Position numbers and translations under genes: made by a program
Shown here: piece by piece, positions 1 through 8,403 of the stretch
How positions within the stretch are numbered: the stretch's first letter is position 1
Layout: each line of letters opens with the position of its first letter
Notes under the pieces: generated by a model
The model's database searches: none
Told to the model about the DNA's origin: nothing
Seen by the model: the letters and a program-made list of their open reading frames with translations, nothing else
Origin: Clostridia bacterium
GTDB lineage: Bacteria > Bacillota > Clostridia > Christensenellales > Aristaeellaceae
DNA: 11,077 nucleotides
NCBI GenBank assembly: GCA_009776385.1
Contig: WRFT01000040.1
Span: 1 to 11,077 of the forward strand
Reading direction: 5' to 3'

Positions 1-1
1 C

Positions 2-466
2 GACCATGATTTATCTGTTTCTTCCGCGCGTTTACATGACGTGGGAAAGATATCTATTTCAGATCTTATATTAAATAAGCCCGGCAAGCTGACTGACGAG
101 GAGTTCGTCCAGATGAAAACACATACCATCAAGGGTGAGCAAATCATCAACCAAATTGTGTCGCATACGGGCGATGAAGAAACCTTTTTGAGCTACGCCA
201 AGCTGTTTGCGGGTTTCCATCATGAGCGCTGGGACGGGAAGGGATATCCGTACGGGCTGGTTGAAGCGGAAATCCCGTTACAAGGGCGCTTAATGGCGCT
301 GGTAGATGTTTACGATGCGTTGGTATCCGAGCGGCCGTATAAAAAACCGTTTACCCATGACGAGGCTTGTCAAATTATTATAGACGGCGCCGGAAAACAC
401 TTTGACCCCGTTGTTGTGGACGTGTTCCTTTCCGTAAAAGAAGCTTTCGCGGCTATCAAAGTTTAA
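2..466 (+). CDS. HD-GYP domain protein, 3' part (c-di-GMP phosphodiesterase-like)
   Basis: This is the C-terminal part of an HD-GYP domain, the family of metal-dependent phosphodiesterases that hydrolyse cyclic di-GMP. The frame is open from base 2 and contains the HD pair (LHDVGKI, His-Asp codons at 35-40). It continues with KPGKLTDEEF, the HHERWDGKGYPYG segment (His-His 218-223, Gly-Tyr-Pro 242-250), then VDVYDALVSERPYK and a GKHFDP block. All the canonical motifs after the HD dyad are intact, so catalysis is plausible. The GTG at 41 is not the start: the HD dyad lies upstream of it in the same frame, and the gene runs off the left edge. Upstream receiver, PAS or membrane domains cannot be seen. 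It ends 31 bases before the hybrid kinase on the same strand, which suggests co-transcription and a shared signalling pathway. Confidence 0.93.
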   Translation, partial: DHDLSVSSARLHDVGKISISDLILNKPGKLTDEEFVQMKTHTIKGEQIINQIVSHTGDEETFLSYAKLFAGFHHERWDGKGYPYGLVEAEIPLQGRLMALVDVYDALVSERPYKKPFTHDEACQIIIDGAGKHFDPVVVDVFLSVKEAFAAIKV

Positions 467-497
467 ACAATATCTTGTCACGCAGGGGGAGTATATC

Positions 498-3400
498 ATG
501 GCACAATCAAACCGGCCGATCACCGTTAAAAGGGGAGGAAGGGCGGTTAACCGAATCGCGCAGCGGGCACGGAATATTAATATCCTGCTTATTGCGATTA
601 TATTCGTCATAACGGCTGTTTCCGTATGGGTGGTGCTATACTCCGTAAACGGCAGTTTATCCGAAAATACGGCCCGTTCCTCTTCCACCGAAATAGCTGA
701 ACGGTTTGCTTTTTATATTAGCAGCGATCTTGTTCTGGCGCAAAAATCCGCCAAATCCATCGCGGTTACGGAATGGTTTGGCGACGAGGAAAACGCAGAG
801 AAAAAACTGGCCGCATACAACGAAATGATGGATTATATCGGTATGCTCGACAATGCAGTTTTATCCTTTGGGGTGGAAGAACCTGCCCGCAACCAGTATT
901 CTATCTTTGAGGGGATGCTGTTTGAGGACTTTCAGCCCCATGAAAACGCGTCACTGGACACGCAAAATTCAAAAGATAAATGGTATTTTGACTGCTTAAA
1001 GGCCGACGGCCGTTATGAGTACCTGTTAAACATCGGCAACGCGGAAGGTTCGGATCTGTGGCAATTATGGATTAACCATAAAGTTTCCGCCGACGGCAAG
1101 ACGATCGGCGTCTTGCGTGTGGGCTTGGAAATAGACGACATGATCCACAATTTGTTCAGTCGCTATGATGACCAAAACCTGACAGGATACCTTATCAATA
1201 ACCAAGGCTATATTATATTGGACAGTACCATGTCCAAAGATTACGGCAGAAGAACGCTCAGCCGTGAGATAGGGGACTACATGCTGACCGATGCCGTAAA
1301 CGAATATCTAAAAGGCATTAATGGTGTCTTCGGACAAGACGCGTCCGCCGTGACCGTTAAGCTGTCCAAAGGCAACGCTTTTTACGGATGCATATCACCT
1401 ATCAAAGATACGGATTTATCCGTCGTTGTCCTCGTGGATCAAGGGCTTTTCTCAAACTCCGGGGAAATCCGGACAATTCTGGCGTTGCCGCTTATTTTAC
1501 TGTTCGTGTTGATACTGTTCCTTTTTGTTCACAGGATTTACTTAAACCACTCCATCTTCATCCCCCTGCATCGTTTAACCTTAAGCGTATCGGACATGAA
1601 AACGAATTCAAACGACATATACGGCGCGGATAGGAACGATGAAATCGGTGATTTGGCGTATACCATACAAGAATCCTCCTTGGAAGAACGCCGCCTTGTA
1701 CAAAACGCCCGTGCCAGCGCGGCCAAGCTGAATGCCGTCGTCTCCAATTACGCGGGTGTGATCTTCAGTGTGGACCGCCGAAATGTTATCACACTCTTTA
1801 ATGGGCTGTATTTAAAGAAAATCGGCGTCACGCCCGACTTTGTGGAAGGCAAGAGTCTGGATAAAGCGCGGCTGATTAACCGGCATTTAGATATCATAGA
1901 CAAAATCGGCTTAACCTATACATCCGGCGAGCAGAGTTGGATCTCCGAGATTGACGGCATGATGTTCCGCGCGCATACAACGCCTATTTACGATGAGGCC
2001 GGGCGTATCGCGGGCGTCGTGGGCAGCATGGACGATTTAACCGAAACACTGCGGCTGCAGAAGGACCTGGAAAGCGCATTAGAAAAAGCGGCGCAAGCCG
2101 TGTCCCATTTGGAAGCGGCCCAGCGAACGGTATCGGCCATGTTTGACGCCAACCCGTACGCGAATATCTTGTTTGATGAAAAACTGAACATCATAGACTG
2201 CAACCCCGCGGCCATCGATTTTATCGGCTTCCATTCCAAAGAAGAGATGATGGCGGGTTTTTCAGAACGATTGGTGCAGATTTTACCAAAAACTTTATCC
2301 GGTGACCGCCCGGTTCGAAGCGTGGAAGAATGGATAGCCGATACGATAAAGGATGGCGCCGTGCGGTTTGAAACGGAACTGACAATCAATGGTATCACCA
2401 AGAATGTCAGCGTGGAGATGAAACGCATTCCCTATGGCGACATCTTTGCCATCGTCGTGTACATTTACGATATGACGGAAATCCATCAACGGGAAATGGA
2501 ACTGGTCAAGCGCGACCAGCAGCTGTTGGAGGCTGTGGAAGAGGCGCACGCGGCGAACAAAGCCAAGAGTGTTTTCTTAAGTACCATGAGTCATGAAATA
2601 CGCACTCCGATGAATGCGATACTGGGCATCACCGAGATTATGCTGCAAAAAAATTCCCTCACGTTGGAAATGCGCGACTCGCTGGAACGTGTTTACTCTT
2701 CGGGCGATATGCTTTTAGGCATTATCAACGACATTCTGGATTTATCTAAAATAGAAGCGGGTAAGCTGGAGTTGTTCAACGAAAAGTACGAAATTGCCAG
2801 CTTAATCAGCGATACGGCGCAGTTAAACATGATGCGAATCGGCAGTAAACGTATTGAGTTTATTGTCGATGTTCACGAGGATGTGCCGATGTATTTAACG
2901 GGCGATGAGCTGCGCATGAAGCAGGTACTAAATAATATCCTTTCTAACGCCTTTAAATACTCCTCGGAAGGCGAGGTCGTATTGCATGTACACGCGGAAC
3001 CCGGCACGGTATCCGGCATCGTCGTGCTTGTCTTCCGAATCAGCGATACGGGCCAGGGCATGACCCGGGAACAGGTGGGCGAGTTGTTCAACGAATACGC
3101 GCGGTTTAACGCGGCGGCAAATCGTACCACCGAGGGCACGGGGCTGGGCATGAAAATCACATGGAATCTGGTGCATCTGTTGGGCGGAGAAATTTTGGTG
3201 GAAAGCGAGTTCGGGGTGGGGACTGTCTTCACCGTGCGTCTGCCGCAAGAGCGCATTGGCGATGCCACGCTGGGTAAAGAACTCGTGGAAAACCTCAAAA
3301 AATTCCGTACAAGCACCAGGTCGCGCATGAAACGCGTTCAGATTACGCGTGAACTCATGCCCTATGGCAGTGTGTTGGTGGTTGACGATGTGGAAACGAA

Positions 3401-4349
3401 CATCTATGTGGCCAAGGGCCTGCTAACACCGTATGAGCTTCAAATTGACTCGGCGGACAGCGGGTTTGCCGCGATTGATAAGATTAAGCAAGGCAAGCAA
3501 TATGACATCATTTTTATGGACCATATGATGCCGAAGATGGACGGCATTGAGGCGACGCGCATCATTCGGTCAATGGGTTACGCGCGCCCCATCGTGGCGC
3601 TGACCGCCAATGCCGTATCAGGCCAGGAGGATACTTTCTTAAACAACGGCTTTGACGGGTTCATCTCAAAACCCGTCGATGTGCGTCAAATGAACGCGGT
3701 GCTCAATAAGCATATACGGGATAAGCAGCCGCAGATAACGCAATCAGCGGAGGAATCAAATCCGGAGCGGGAGAAGACAAGCGCTGCGGGCGGAAAGAAC
3801 GCAGCCCAATTAGATCCGAAATTCGAGGCAATCTTTGTAAGGGATGCCATGAAATCCGTAGAAGCGATAGAGGGTATTCATGAGCGGGACGCTTACGGCA
3901 ATCCGGACGACATGCGCACCTATATCATTCATGTACATGGCATGAAGAGCGCGCTGGCCTATATCGGGGAAATGGGCCTCTCCGCCGAGGCGATGGAGTT
4001 GGAAAAGGCGGCGCGCAACGAAGATATTGCGTTTATTACCGCTACAACCGCCGCATTCATCGCTGCTTTAAAAGCCTTAATAGTCAAATTTTCACCGGAC
4101 GAAAATAATACGGCCGATGAAAAGGATGAGGACCCCAATTTATTAAAGGAAAAACTGCGTGAAATTTTGGCGGAATGTGAGCAGAACGACGTGATATTAG
4201 CCGATACCATCATGCCGCAGTTGCAGGATATGAAATGGTCCGCGTCCGTCAAATCCATGCTGAACACATTGGCGGAGAATCTGCTGTACAGTGATTTTGA
4301 CGCGGCGGCAGAGGGTATCACGCGGTTTTTAGAATCTTACGGCGCATAA
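498..4349 (+). CDS. Membrane hybrid sensor histidine kinase (Cache, PAS, HisKA, HATPase, REC, HPt)
   Basis: This is a 1283-residue multi-step phosphorelay sensor. A short cytoplasmic N-terminus leads to a membrane helix at about 27-50. A roughly 270-residue extracellular region follows, with dCache-like character (INNQGYIILD near 233-242). A second helix lies at about 327-346, then a HAMP-like segment with DEIGDLA, a PAS domain near 410-525 and a second near 545-665. HisKA carries SHEIRTPMN with phospho-accepting His699. The ATPase has an N-box (Asn817), DTGQGM (Asp850) and GTGLGM (882-885). The receiver (about 957-1072) has acidic Asp963/Asp964, phospho-acceptor Asp1008 and Lys1058. An HPt domain follows with HGMKS, likely His1147, and the protein ends in a charged helical tail. 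All phosphotransfer residues are present. The start is supported by AGGGGGAG seven bases upstream of the ATG. The ligand is unknown. The HPt domain implies a further response regulator outside the window. Confidence 0.95.
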   Translation: MAQSNRPITVKRGGRAVNRIAQRARNINILLIAIIFVITAVSVWVVLYSVNGSLSENTARSSSTEIAERFAFYISSDLVLAQKSAKSIAVTEWFGDEENAEKKLAAYNEMMDYIGMLDNAVLSFGVEEPARNQYSIFEGMLFEDFQPHENASLDTQNSKDKWYFDCLKADGRYEYLLNIGNAEGSDLWQLWINHKVSADGKTIGVLRVGLEIDDMIHNLFSRYDDQNLTGYLINNQGYIILDSTMSKDYGRRTLSREIGDYMLTDAVNEYLKGINGVFGQDASAVTVKLSKGNAFYGCISPIKDTDLSVVVLVDQGLFSNSGEIRTILALPLILLFVLILFLFVHRIYLNHSIFIPLHRLTLSVSDMKTNSNDIYGADRNDEIGDLAYTIQESSLEERRLVQNARASAAKLNAVVSNYAGVIFSVDRRNVITLFNGLYLKKIGVTPDFVEGKSLDKARLINRHLDIIDKIGLTYTSGEQSWISEIDGMMFRAHTTPIYDEAGRIAGVVGSMDDLTETLRLQKDLESALEKAAQAVSHLEAAQRTVSAMFDANPYANILFDEKLNIIDCNPAAIDFIGFHSKEEMMAGFSERLVQILPKTLSGDRPVRSVEEWIADTIKDGAVRFETELTINGITKNVSVEMKRIPYGDIFAIVVYIYDMTEIHQREMELVKRDQQLLEAVEEAHAANKAKSVFLSTMSHEIRTPMNAILGITEIMLQKNSLTLEMRDSLERVYSSGDMLLGIINDILDLSKIEAGKLELFNEKYEIASLISDTAQLNMMRIGSKRIEFIVDVHEDVPMYLTGDELRMKQVLNNILSNAFKYSSEGEVVLHVHAEPGTVSGIVVLVFRISDTGQGMTREQVGELFNEYARFNAAANRTTEGTGLGMKITWNLVHLLGGEILVESEFGVGTVFTVRLPQERIGDATLGKELVENLKKFRTSTRSRMKRVQITRELMPYGSVLVVDDVETNIYVAKGLLTPYELQIDSADSGFAAIDKIKQGKQYDIIFMDHMMPKMDGIEATRIIRSMGYARPIVALTANAVSGQEDTFLNNGFDGFISKPVDVRQMNAVLNKHIRDKQPQITQSAEESNPEREKTSAAGGKNAAQLDPKFEAIFVRDAMKSVEAIEGIHERDAYGNPDDMRTYIIHVHGMKSALAYIGEMGLSAEAMELEKAARNEDIAFITATTAAFIAALKALIVKFSPDENNTADEKDEDPNLLKEKLREILAECEQNDVILADTIMPQLQDMKWSASVKSMLNTLAENLLYSDFDAAAEGITRFLESYGA

Positions 4350-4350
4350 T

Positions 4351-6021
4351 TTATATAATAGAGACTTTGCCCTTACTGATCTTTAGGAAAAATAACAATG
4401 ATGCGACGGTTGTCACCGTTAGTACCGAGGCTAAGGCGGCCGCGGTACCGTCGCTCATACGCATGACCTCCGTGTAGATAGCCACCGCGATGGTAGAGGT
4501 TCTGCCCGCGTAGAGCATGATGCTTGAGCTTAACTCATTGATACAGGTAATCCAGCTGAGTATGGCGCCGGACAGTATCCCCGGAAGCATGAGCCGCGCC
4601 ATGACAGTAAAAAAGGTCTTCATGGGCGATACGCCCAAGTTGATGGATGCCTCTTCTATGCTCGGATCCGTTTGATACAAAAACGCGCTGCCCGAGCGCA
4701 CGGTGTAGGGTAATTTACGCACCACAAAGGAGATAATCATAATAGCCGCCGTGCCCGTTAAAACAATGGGCCTGCGGTTGAACGCCACAATCAGGCATAT
4801 CCCCAATACGGAACCGGGGATGACATACGGGAACATGACCAGCGCGTCCATCGCACTGGCCACAAGGCCCTTTTTACGCACAATGATATACGAAATCAAC
4901 ATACCGAGTAAAACAATAAAAATAATGGCGACCAGCGAAAACCAATAGGTGTTGGTAATGTTACGGCTCAGTCTGCTGGCGATGGCCCGGTAGTTGTCAA
5001 ATGAAAAACCGCCGATAAAACCGGTGAAATCTGTTTTAATAAAGGACATCACCACCACCGTGGCCTGCGGCAGCAATCCGACTAACGCGACGAGCGCCAC
5101 CGGCAGCGTCACAAGAAAACGCTTAAACCCGTGTACTTGTATCACTTGCGGCGGACGCATGGCCGTCATCGTGTAATTGCGTTTATAGATGAGTATTTTT
5201 TGCAAGAATAATACCAGTAATGAGCAGGCGACGATAATAACCGACAAGGTGCTGGCCATATTCGCGTTCCCGCCCATTTCACTCATGTATTCATTGTATA
5301 CCAGTACGGGAAGCACGGTGTACCCCTCGCCTATCAGCATCGGCGTACCAAAATCAGCCAGAACCGCCATGAACACCATCACCAAGCCGCCTAAAATGGA
5401 CGGAAGGATGACGGGGAGTGTTACCGTAAACAAGCGGCGTAATCGCGAAGAGCCCAGGTTTTCCGCCGCTTCTTCCAAAGAGGAGTCGATGGAGGTCATA
5501 GCACCCGAAGTATACAGGTACACAAAAGGATACAGATGAAACGTAAACACCAAAATAATACCGGTCTTTCCGTAAATGGTGGGCAGCCGCACGCCGAATT
5601 GCGCGAACAGCTTGGTGATAAACCCCGCGCGGCCGAACAGCAGAATCCATGAATAGGCGCCGATGAACGGCGGTGACATCAATGCCATGATGATTAATAT
5701 ATAAAACAGGCGTTTGCCCCACACATTATAGCGTGTCATCAGATAAGCTAAGGGAACGCCTATCAGCGCGCAGGTCAGCGTGGTTAAAAAAGTGACATAA
5801 GCCGTGTTTTTAAGCGCGTTCATGTAGTAGGTTCGGGAAAAGAAACGCTCGTAGTTAAAAAGCGTCAGCCCTTCAACCCTTGTGGAAAAGAAGCTGCGCG
5901 TAATGAGCGTAAAAAAGGGATAGATTAAAAAAAGCGCCATAACCGCGACGACAGATATTTTTACGAAGAACCAAAAGTCGAAACGCGGGCGGGTCAAGCG
6001 CGGGATGCCTCCCTTTAACAT
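4351..6021 (-). CDS. Fused two-domain ABC importer permease (AfuB/FbpB type)
   Basis: This is the membrane channel of the importer: one 556-residue chain carrying two binding-protein-dependent transport permease halves, as in FbpB and AfuB. Hydrophobic segments are spread along the whole length, about six per half, with the N-terminal helix near 19-40. Each half has its EAA coupling motif: EEAAENLG at 183-190 and EEASINLG at 456-463, both followed by a conserved Leu-Pro region. Both copies look intact, so the protein can form the channel without a separate permease partner. The ATG (6019-6021) overlaps the end of the ATPase gene by 7 bases, with GGAGG seven bases before it inside the upstream gene, indicating translational coupling. 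Its stop codon is one base from the stop of the convergent kinase gene. Iron, hexose phosphate or phosphonate are all possible substrates for this permease class. Confidence 0.92.
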   Translation of the reverse strand: MLKGGIPRLTRPRFDFWFFVKISVVAVMALFLIYPFFTLITRSFFSTRVEGLTLFNYERFFSRTYYMNALKNTAYVTFLTTLTCALIGVPLAYLMTRYNVWGKRLFYILIIMALMSPPFIGAYSWILLFGRAGFITKLFAQFGVRLPTIYGKTGIILVFTFHLYPFVYLYTSGAMTSIDSSLEEAAENLGSSRLRRLFTVTLPVILPSILGGLVMVFMAVLADFGTPMLIGEGYTVLPVLVYNEYMSEMGGNANMASTLSVIIVACSLLVLFLQKILIYKRNYTMTAMRPPQVIQVHGFKRFLVTLPVALVALVGLLPQATVVVMSFIKTDFTGFIGGFSFDNYRAIASRLSRNITNTYWFSLVAIIFIVLLGMLISYIIVRKKGLVASAMDALVMFPYVIPGSVLGICLIVAFNRRPIVLTGTAAIMIISFVVRKLPYTVRSGSAFLYQTDPSIEEASINLGVSPMKTFFTVMARLMLPGILSGAILSWITCINELSSSIMLYAGRTSTIAVAIYTEVMRMSDGTAAALASVLTVTTVASLLFFLKISKGKVSII

Positions 6022-7097
6022 GTCAGCACCTCCGCATCCTCGGAATACACGATGATACGGTCAGGATTTAAAGACACACAAATCGGCGTGTCGGCAGGCC
6101 GGATATCCGCGATATCCTTGGTATATTCGTTTACCTGCAGGGTTTGCCCGCCCGCCAAGCGCACTTCATACTCTACAAAATCACCTAAGAAGGTGGCCAG
6201 TTCGATACGGGCTTGAATGCCGTAATTATCCGAAAAAATCAGCTGCTCGGGGCGCACGCATATCATGCCGCCGCCTTGATAGGGCCTTGCCAGACGAACG
6301 GACGCAATCGTATCGCCGTCTGGCAGCAGCAAACGGGCTTCCCGCGGGTCGACGGCGTCTATTTGGCACTCGATAAAGTTAGAAATGCCGATAAACCCCG
6401 CCACAAAGGGGTTTTCCGGTTTCATATATATCTGCGAGGGGGTGCCCACCTGCATGATGCGGCCATCCTTCATAACCGCGATGCGGTCGGAGATAGACAG
6501 CGCCTCCTCTTGATCATGCGTGACGTAGATGGTGGTGATGCCCAAACGATGCTGCAGCTTCTTTAAGCTGCCGCGCATTTGAACGCGGAGCTTCGCGTCC
6601 AGGTTAGAGAGGGGTTCATCCATCAACAAAACCTTCGGCTCAATAACAAAGGCGCGCGCCAAGGCGACCCGCTGCTGCTGGCCGCCGGACAGTTCATTGG
6701 GGCGGCGTTTCGCCAGCGGCGCGATTTGAACGAGCTCCAGCGCCTCCCGCACCTTACGTTGAATGTCCTGCGGGTTAACACGCCGGGCCTTTAGGCCGTA
6801 AGCCACGTTATCCCATACCGTCAGATGCGGAAAAATGGCGTAGTTTTGAAACACCATGCCGATATCGCGTTTATGCGCCGGTACGTTGTTAATCAACAGG
6901 TCCGCGAAGTGGATGGCGCCTTCGTCAACGCTGTTAAAACCGGCGATCATCCGCAGCAAGGTGGTTTTTCCGCATCCGGAAGGCCCCAGCAGGGTAAAGA
7001 ATTCGCCCTGCTTGACGGTGAGGCTTATTTTATCCACGGCGGTAAAATCGCCGTATCGCTTCACGGCGTTTGATATAATGACATTATGGCTGGGCAT
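6015..7097 (-). CDS. ABC importer ATP-binding protein (AfuC/FbpC/PotA type)
   Basis: This 360-residue cytoplasmic ATPase energises the permease encoded next to it. The nucleotide-binding domain is complete: Walker A GPSGCGKTT at 38-46, Q-loop Gln84 in VFQNYAIFPH, signature LSGGQQQR at 136-143, Walker B VLLMDEP at 156-162, the D-loop SNLD, and switch His194 in VTHD. From about 240 to the end comes a TOBE-like C-terminal domain, which matches the usual length of FbpC/PotA proteins (about 350-370). The ATG at 7095-7097 has AGGGGA just upstream. The gene sits between the binding protein (105 bases upstream) and the permease (7-base overlap), so it belongs to one operon. The nucleotide-binding domain alone does not reveal the substrate, and automatic 'iron' or 'spermidine' labels for this family are unreliable. 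Confidence 0.95.
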   Translation of the reverse strand: MPSHNVIISNAVKRYGDFTAVDKISLTVKQGEFFTLLGPSGCGKTTLLRMIAGFNSVDEGAIHFADLLINNVPAHKRDIGMVFQNYAIFPHLTVWDNVAYGLKARRVNPQDIQRKVREALELVQIAPLAKRRPNELSGGQQQRVALARAFVIEPKVLLMDEPLSNLDAKLRVQMRGSLKKLQHRLGITTIYVTHDQEEALSISDRIAVMKDGRIMQVGTPSQIYMKPENPFVAGFIGISNFIECQIDAVDPREARLLLPDGDTIASVRLARPYQGGGMICVRPEQLIFSDNYGIQARIELATFLGDFVEYEVRLAGGQTLQVNEYTKDIADIRPADTPICVSLNPDRIIVYSEDAEVLTC

Positions 7098-7143
7098 GGC
7101 CTATCCCCTATCACTTTGCCCGCGGCGGGCGTTATACGGAAGG

Positions 7144-7177
7144 GAGGGCTGCCTCCGCATGGGGATGAGCAGCCCTC
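7144..7177 (-). other. Intercistronic stem-loop between binding-protein and ATPase genes
   Basis: GAGGGCTGC (7144-7152) and GCAGCCCTC (7169-7177) are perfect 9-bp complements around a 16-base loop that can itself pair weakly. It lies 26 bases past the stop of the binding-protein gene and is not followed by a U run on the minus strand, so it is not a standard rho-independent terminator. In binding-protein operons such hairpins commonly protect the upstream message from 3' decay or allow partial readthrough, giving more binding protein than transporter. That role is inferred here. A second GC palindrome, GCCC-GCGGC-GGGC, follows at 7118-7130 just ahead of the ATPase ribosome binding site. Confidence 0.7.
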
Positions 7178-7202
7178 TTCATTCAAGTTCGCGCGGGGTT
7201 TG

Positions 7203-8198
7203 TTATTGCGTGACGATATCTTCCCAAGTTTGAATAATCGTTGCCTTATTAGCGGCAGCCCAGTCAAAGTCATAATCGCACAAATCCAATTCGCTCAGCG
7301 GCGGCAGGTCGCCTGTATCCAAATCGGAGCGGACAGGGCGGCGCTCCCAGTTTTGAGATTGATCGATTTGACATTCAAGACCCGTAACGAAGTCCACAAA
7401 CAGCTTCGCGTTGTCCGGGTTGGGGCAGCCCTTGACAATGGCTACGCCATCCGGTACGGCGCTGTTGCCGGCGGGGTAAATAAAGGCCACACCGTCATTA
7501 TCTTTGTAAAGAACGGCGGATTTTTCTATCGTGACGCCAATGGCATACTCACCGGCTGCAACCAGCTTGTGGCAGTTGCCGGAGCTGTCCTGTACTTTTC
7601 CGTCCAGGTTTAAATAGAACTGCTCGACAAAATCCCATCCGCCGCCGTCGGGGCCGCCATGGGCGAAGATCATGGTGCACAGCTGCGTGAACGCCGAACC
7701 GGATTTTGCAGGCGACGCATAGGCTATCTGGCCCTTCCACTTCGGATCCAGCAGATCATCCCAAGACTTGGGAGCTTCCTCGTCGGGGCAAAGCTCACGG
7801 TTATAAAAAATGACCATGGGCAGCGGCGACTCACCAATCCACAAGCCGTCCGGATCTTTAAACGCCGCGTCAATCACATCGTCATTCGCGCAGACATACG
7901 GATCGAAATAGTCTTTAAACGCGGCCAGCGAATCGGCGCCGCCGCCCCATAACACGTCGCAAAGCGGGTTTTCCGACTCGGCGGCGATGCGCTGCAACAA
8001 CTCGCCCGTACCGGCCGCCACCTGTTCGACCTTGATGCCCGGATAAACCGCGCTGAACATATCCAGACCGGCTTGCAGCGGGTTCGCGTCATGCGGAGAA
8101 TAAATGATAACCGTGCCGGTTGGTTGTTCCGAAGCCAAGGCGGTGATAACCGGTAGCGTGAAAATGACCAACAAAAAAACTGCCAACCACCTTTTCAT
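7203..8198 (-). CDS. Extracellular solute-binding protein, AfuA/FbpA-like
   Basis: This 331-residue secreted ligand-binding subunit is the first gene of the importer operon. The N-terminus is a signal peptide: MKRW, a hydrophobic stretch at 5-19, then Ala20-Leu-Ala22 as the likely signal peptidase I site. There is no lipobox cysteine. The mature part has features of the ferric/organophosphate-type binding proteins: IYSPHDANPLQAG (32-44), AAGTGELLQRIAAE (61-74), DVLWGGGADS (81-90), ESPLPMVIFYNREL (123-136), YASPAKSGSAF (160-170) and an IVKGCPNPDNAKLFVDF segment (254-270). The tandem tyrosines that bind Fe3+ in classical FbpA are not evident; the region reads TIEKSAVLYKDND. That favours the AfuA branch, whose studied members bind hexose phosphates, but this is inference. 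Eight cysteines in the mature part are unusual. The start is fixed by AGGAGG eight bases upstream and a promoter at 8254-8282. Confidence 0.92.
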   Translation of the reverse strand: MKRWLAVFLLVIFTLPVITALASEQPTGTVIIYSPHDANPLQAGLDMFSAVYPGIKVEQVAAGTGELLQRIAAESENPLCDVLWGGGADSLAAFKDYFDPYVCANDDVIDAAFKDPDGLWIGESPLPMVIFYNRELCPDEEAPKSWDDLLDPKWKGQIAYASPAKSGSAFTQLCTMIFAHGGPDGGGWDFVEQFYLNLDGKVQDSSGNCHKLVAAGEYAIGVTIEKSAVLYKDNDGVAFIYPAGNSAVPDGVAIVKGCPNPDNAKLFVDFVTGLECQIDQSQNWERRPVRSDLDTGDLPPLSELDLCDYDFDWAAANKATIIQTWEDIVTQ

Positions 8199-8206
8199 GT
8201 GTTACG

Positions 8207-8212
8207 CCTCCT
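8207..8212 (-). promoter_or_regulatory. Ribosome binding site of the binding-protein gene
   Basis: A perfect AGGAGG on the minus strand lies eight bases before the ATG at 8196-8198. It confirms the start that gives the full signal peptide and suggests strong translation of the binding protein. Confidence 0.85.
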
Positions 8213-8253
8213 ATGTATCGTTTTATTGGGCACAAGACCCATTACTCGCGTGT

Positions 8254-8282
8254 ATTATACCGTTTCATCCGGTGTGTTTCAA
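8254..8282 (-). promoter_or_regulatory. Sigma-A type promoter of the importer operon
   Basis: Read on the minus strand, TTGAAA (8277-8282) is followed by a 17-base spacer and a perfect TATAAT (8254-8259), which is an excellent housekeeping-sigma promoter. Transcription would begin near 8247, giving a 5' leader of about 50 bases before the binding-protein ATG. The leader holds an interrupted inverted repeat TGGG...CCCA (8227-8241) that could be a small hairpin or an operator. The perfect 10-bp palindrome TGATATATCA (8300-8309) lies about 17 bases upstream of the -35 box and is a candidate regulator site. I see no convincing Fur box around the promoter. Confidence 0.8.
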
Positions 8283-8403
8283 GTGCTGTTTTCTGTAATT
8301 GATATATCATGCAAGCCTTTTTCACATGGCCTTTTTCGCTTGAACTCACCCCCAGCAACCTACCCCAACTCCATCGCTGAGAGCACCCTTCCGACGACTA
8401 GTG

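Noticed and set aside
41..43. GTG as the start of the HD-GYP gene
   Set aside because: The catalytic HD pair lies just upstream in the same open frame, so the gene begins outside the window.
8227..8282. A Fur box in the importer promoter, expected if the substrate were iron
   Set aside because: No GATAATGATAATCATTATC-like pattern is visible around the -35, the -10 or the leader.
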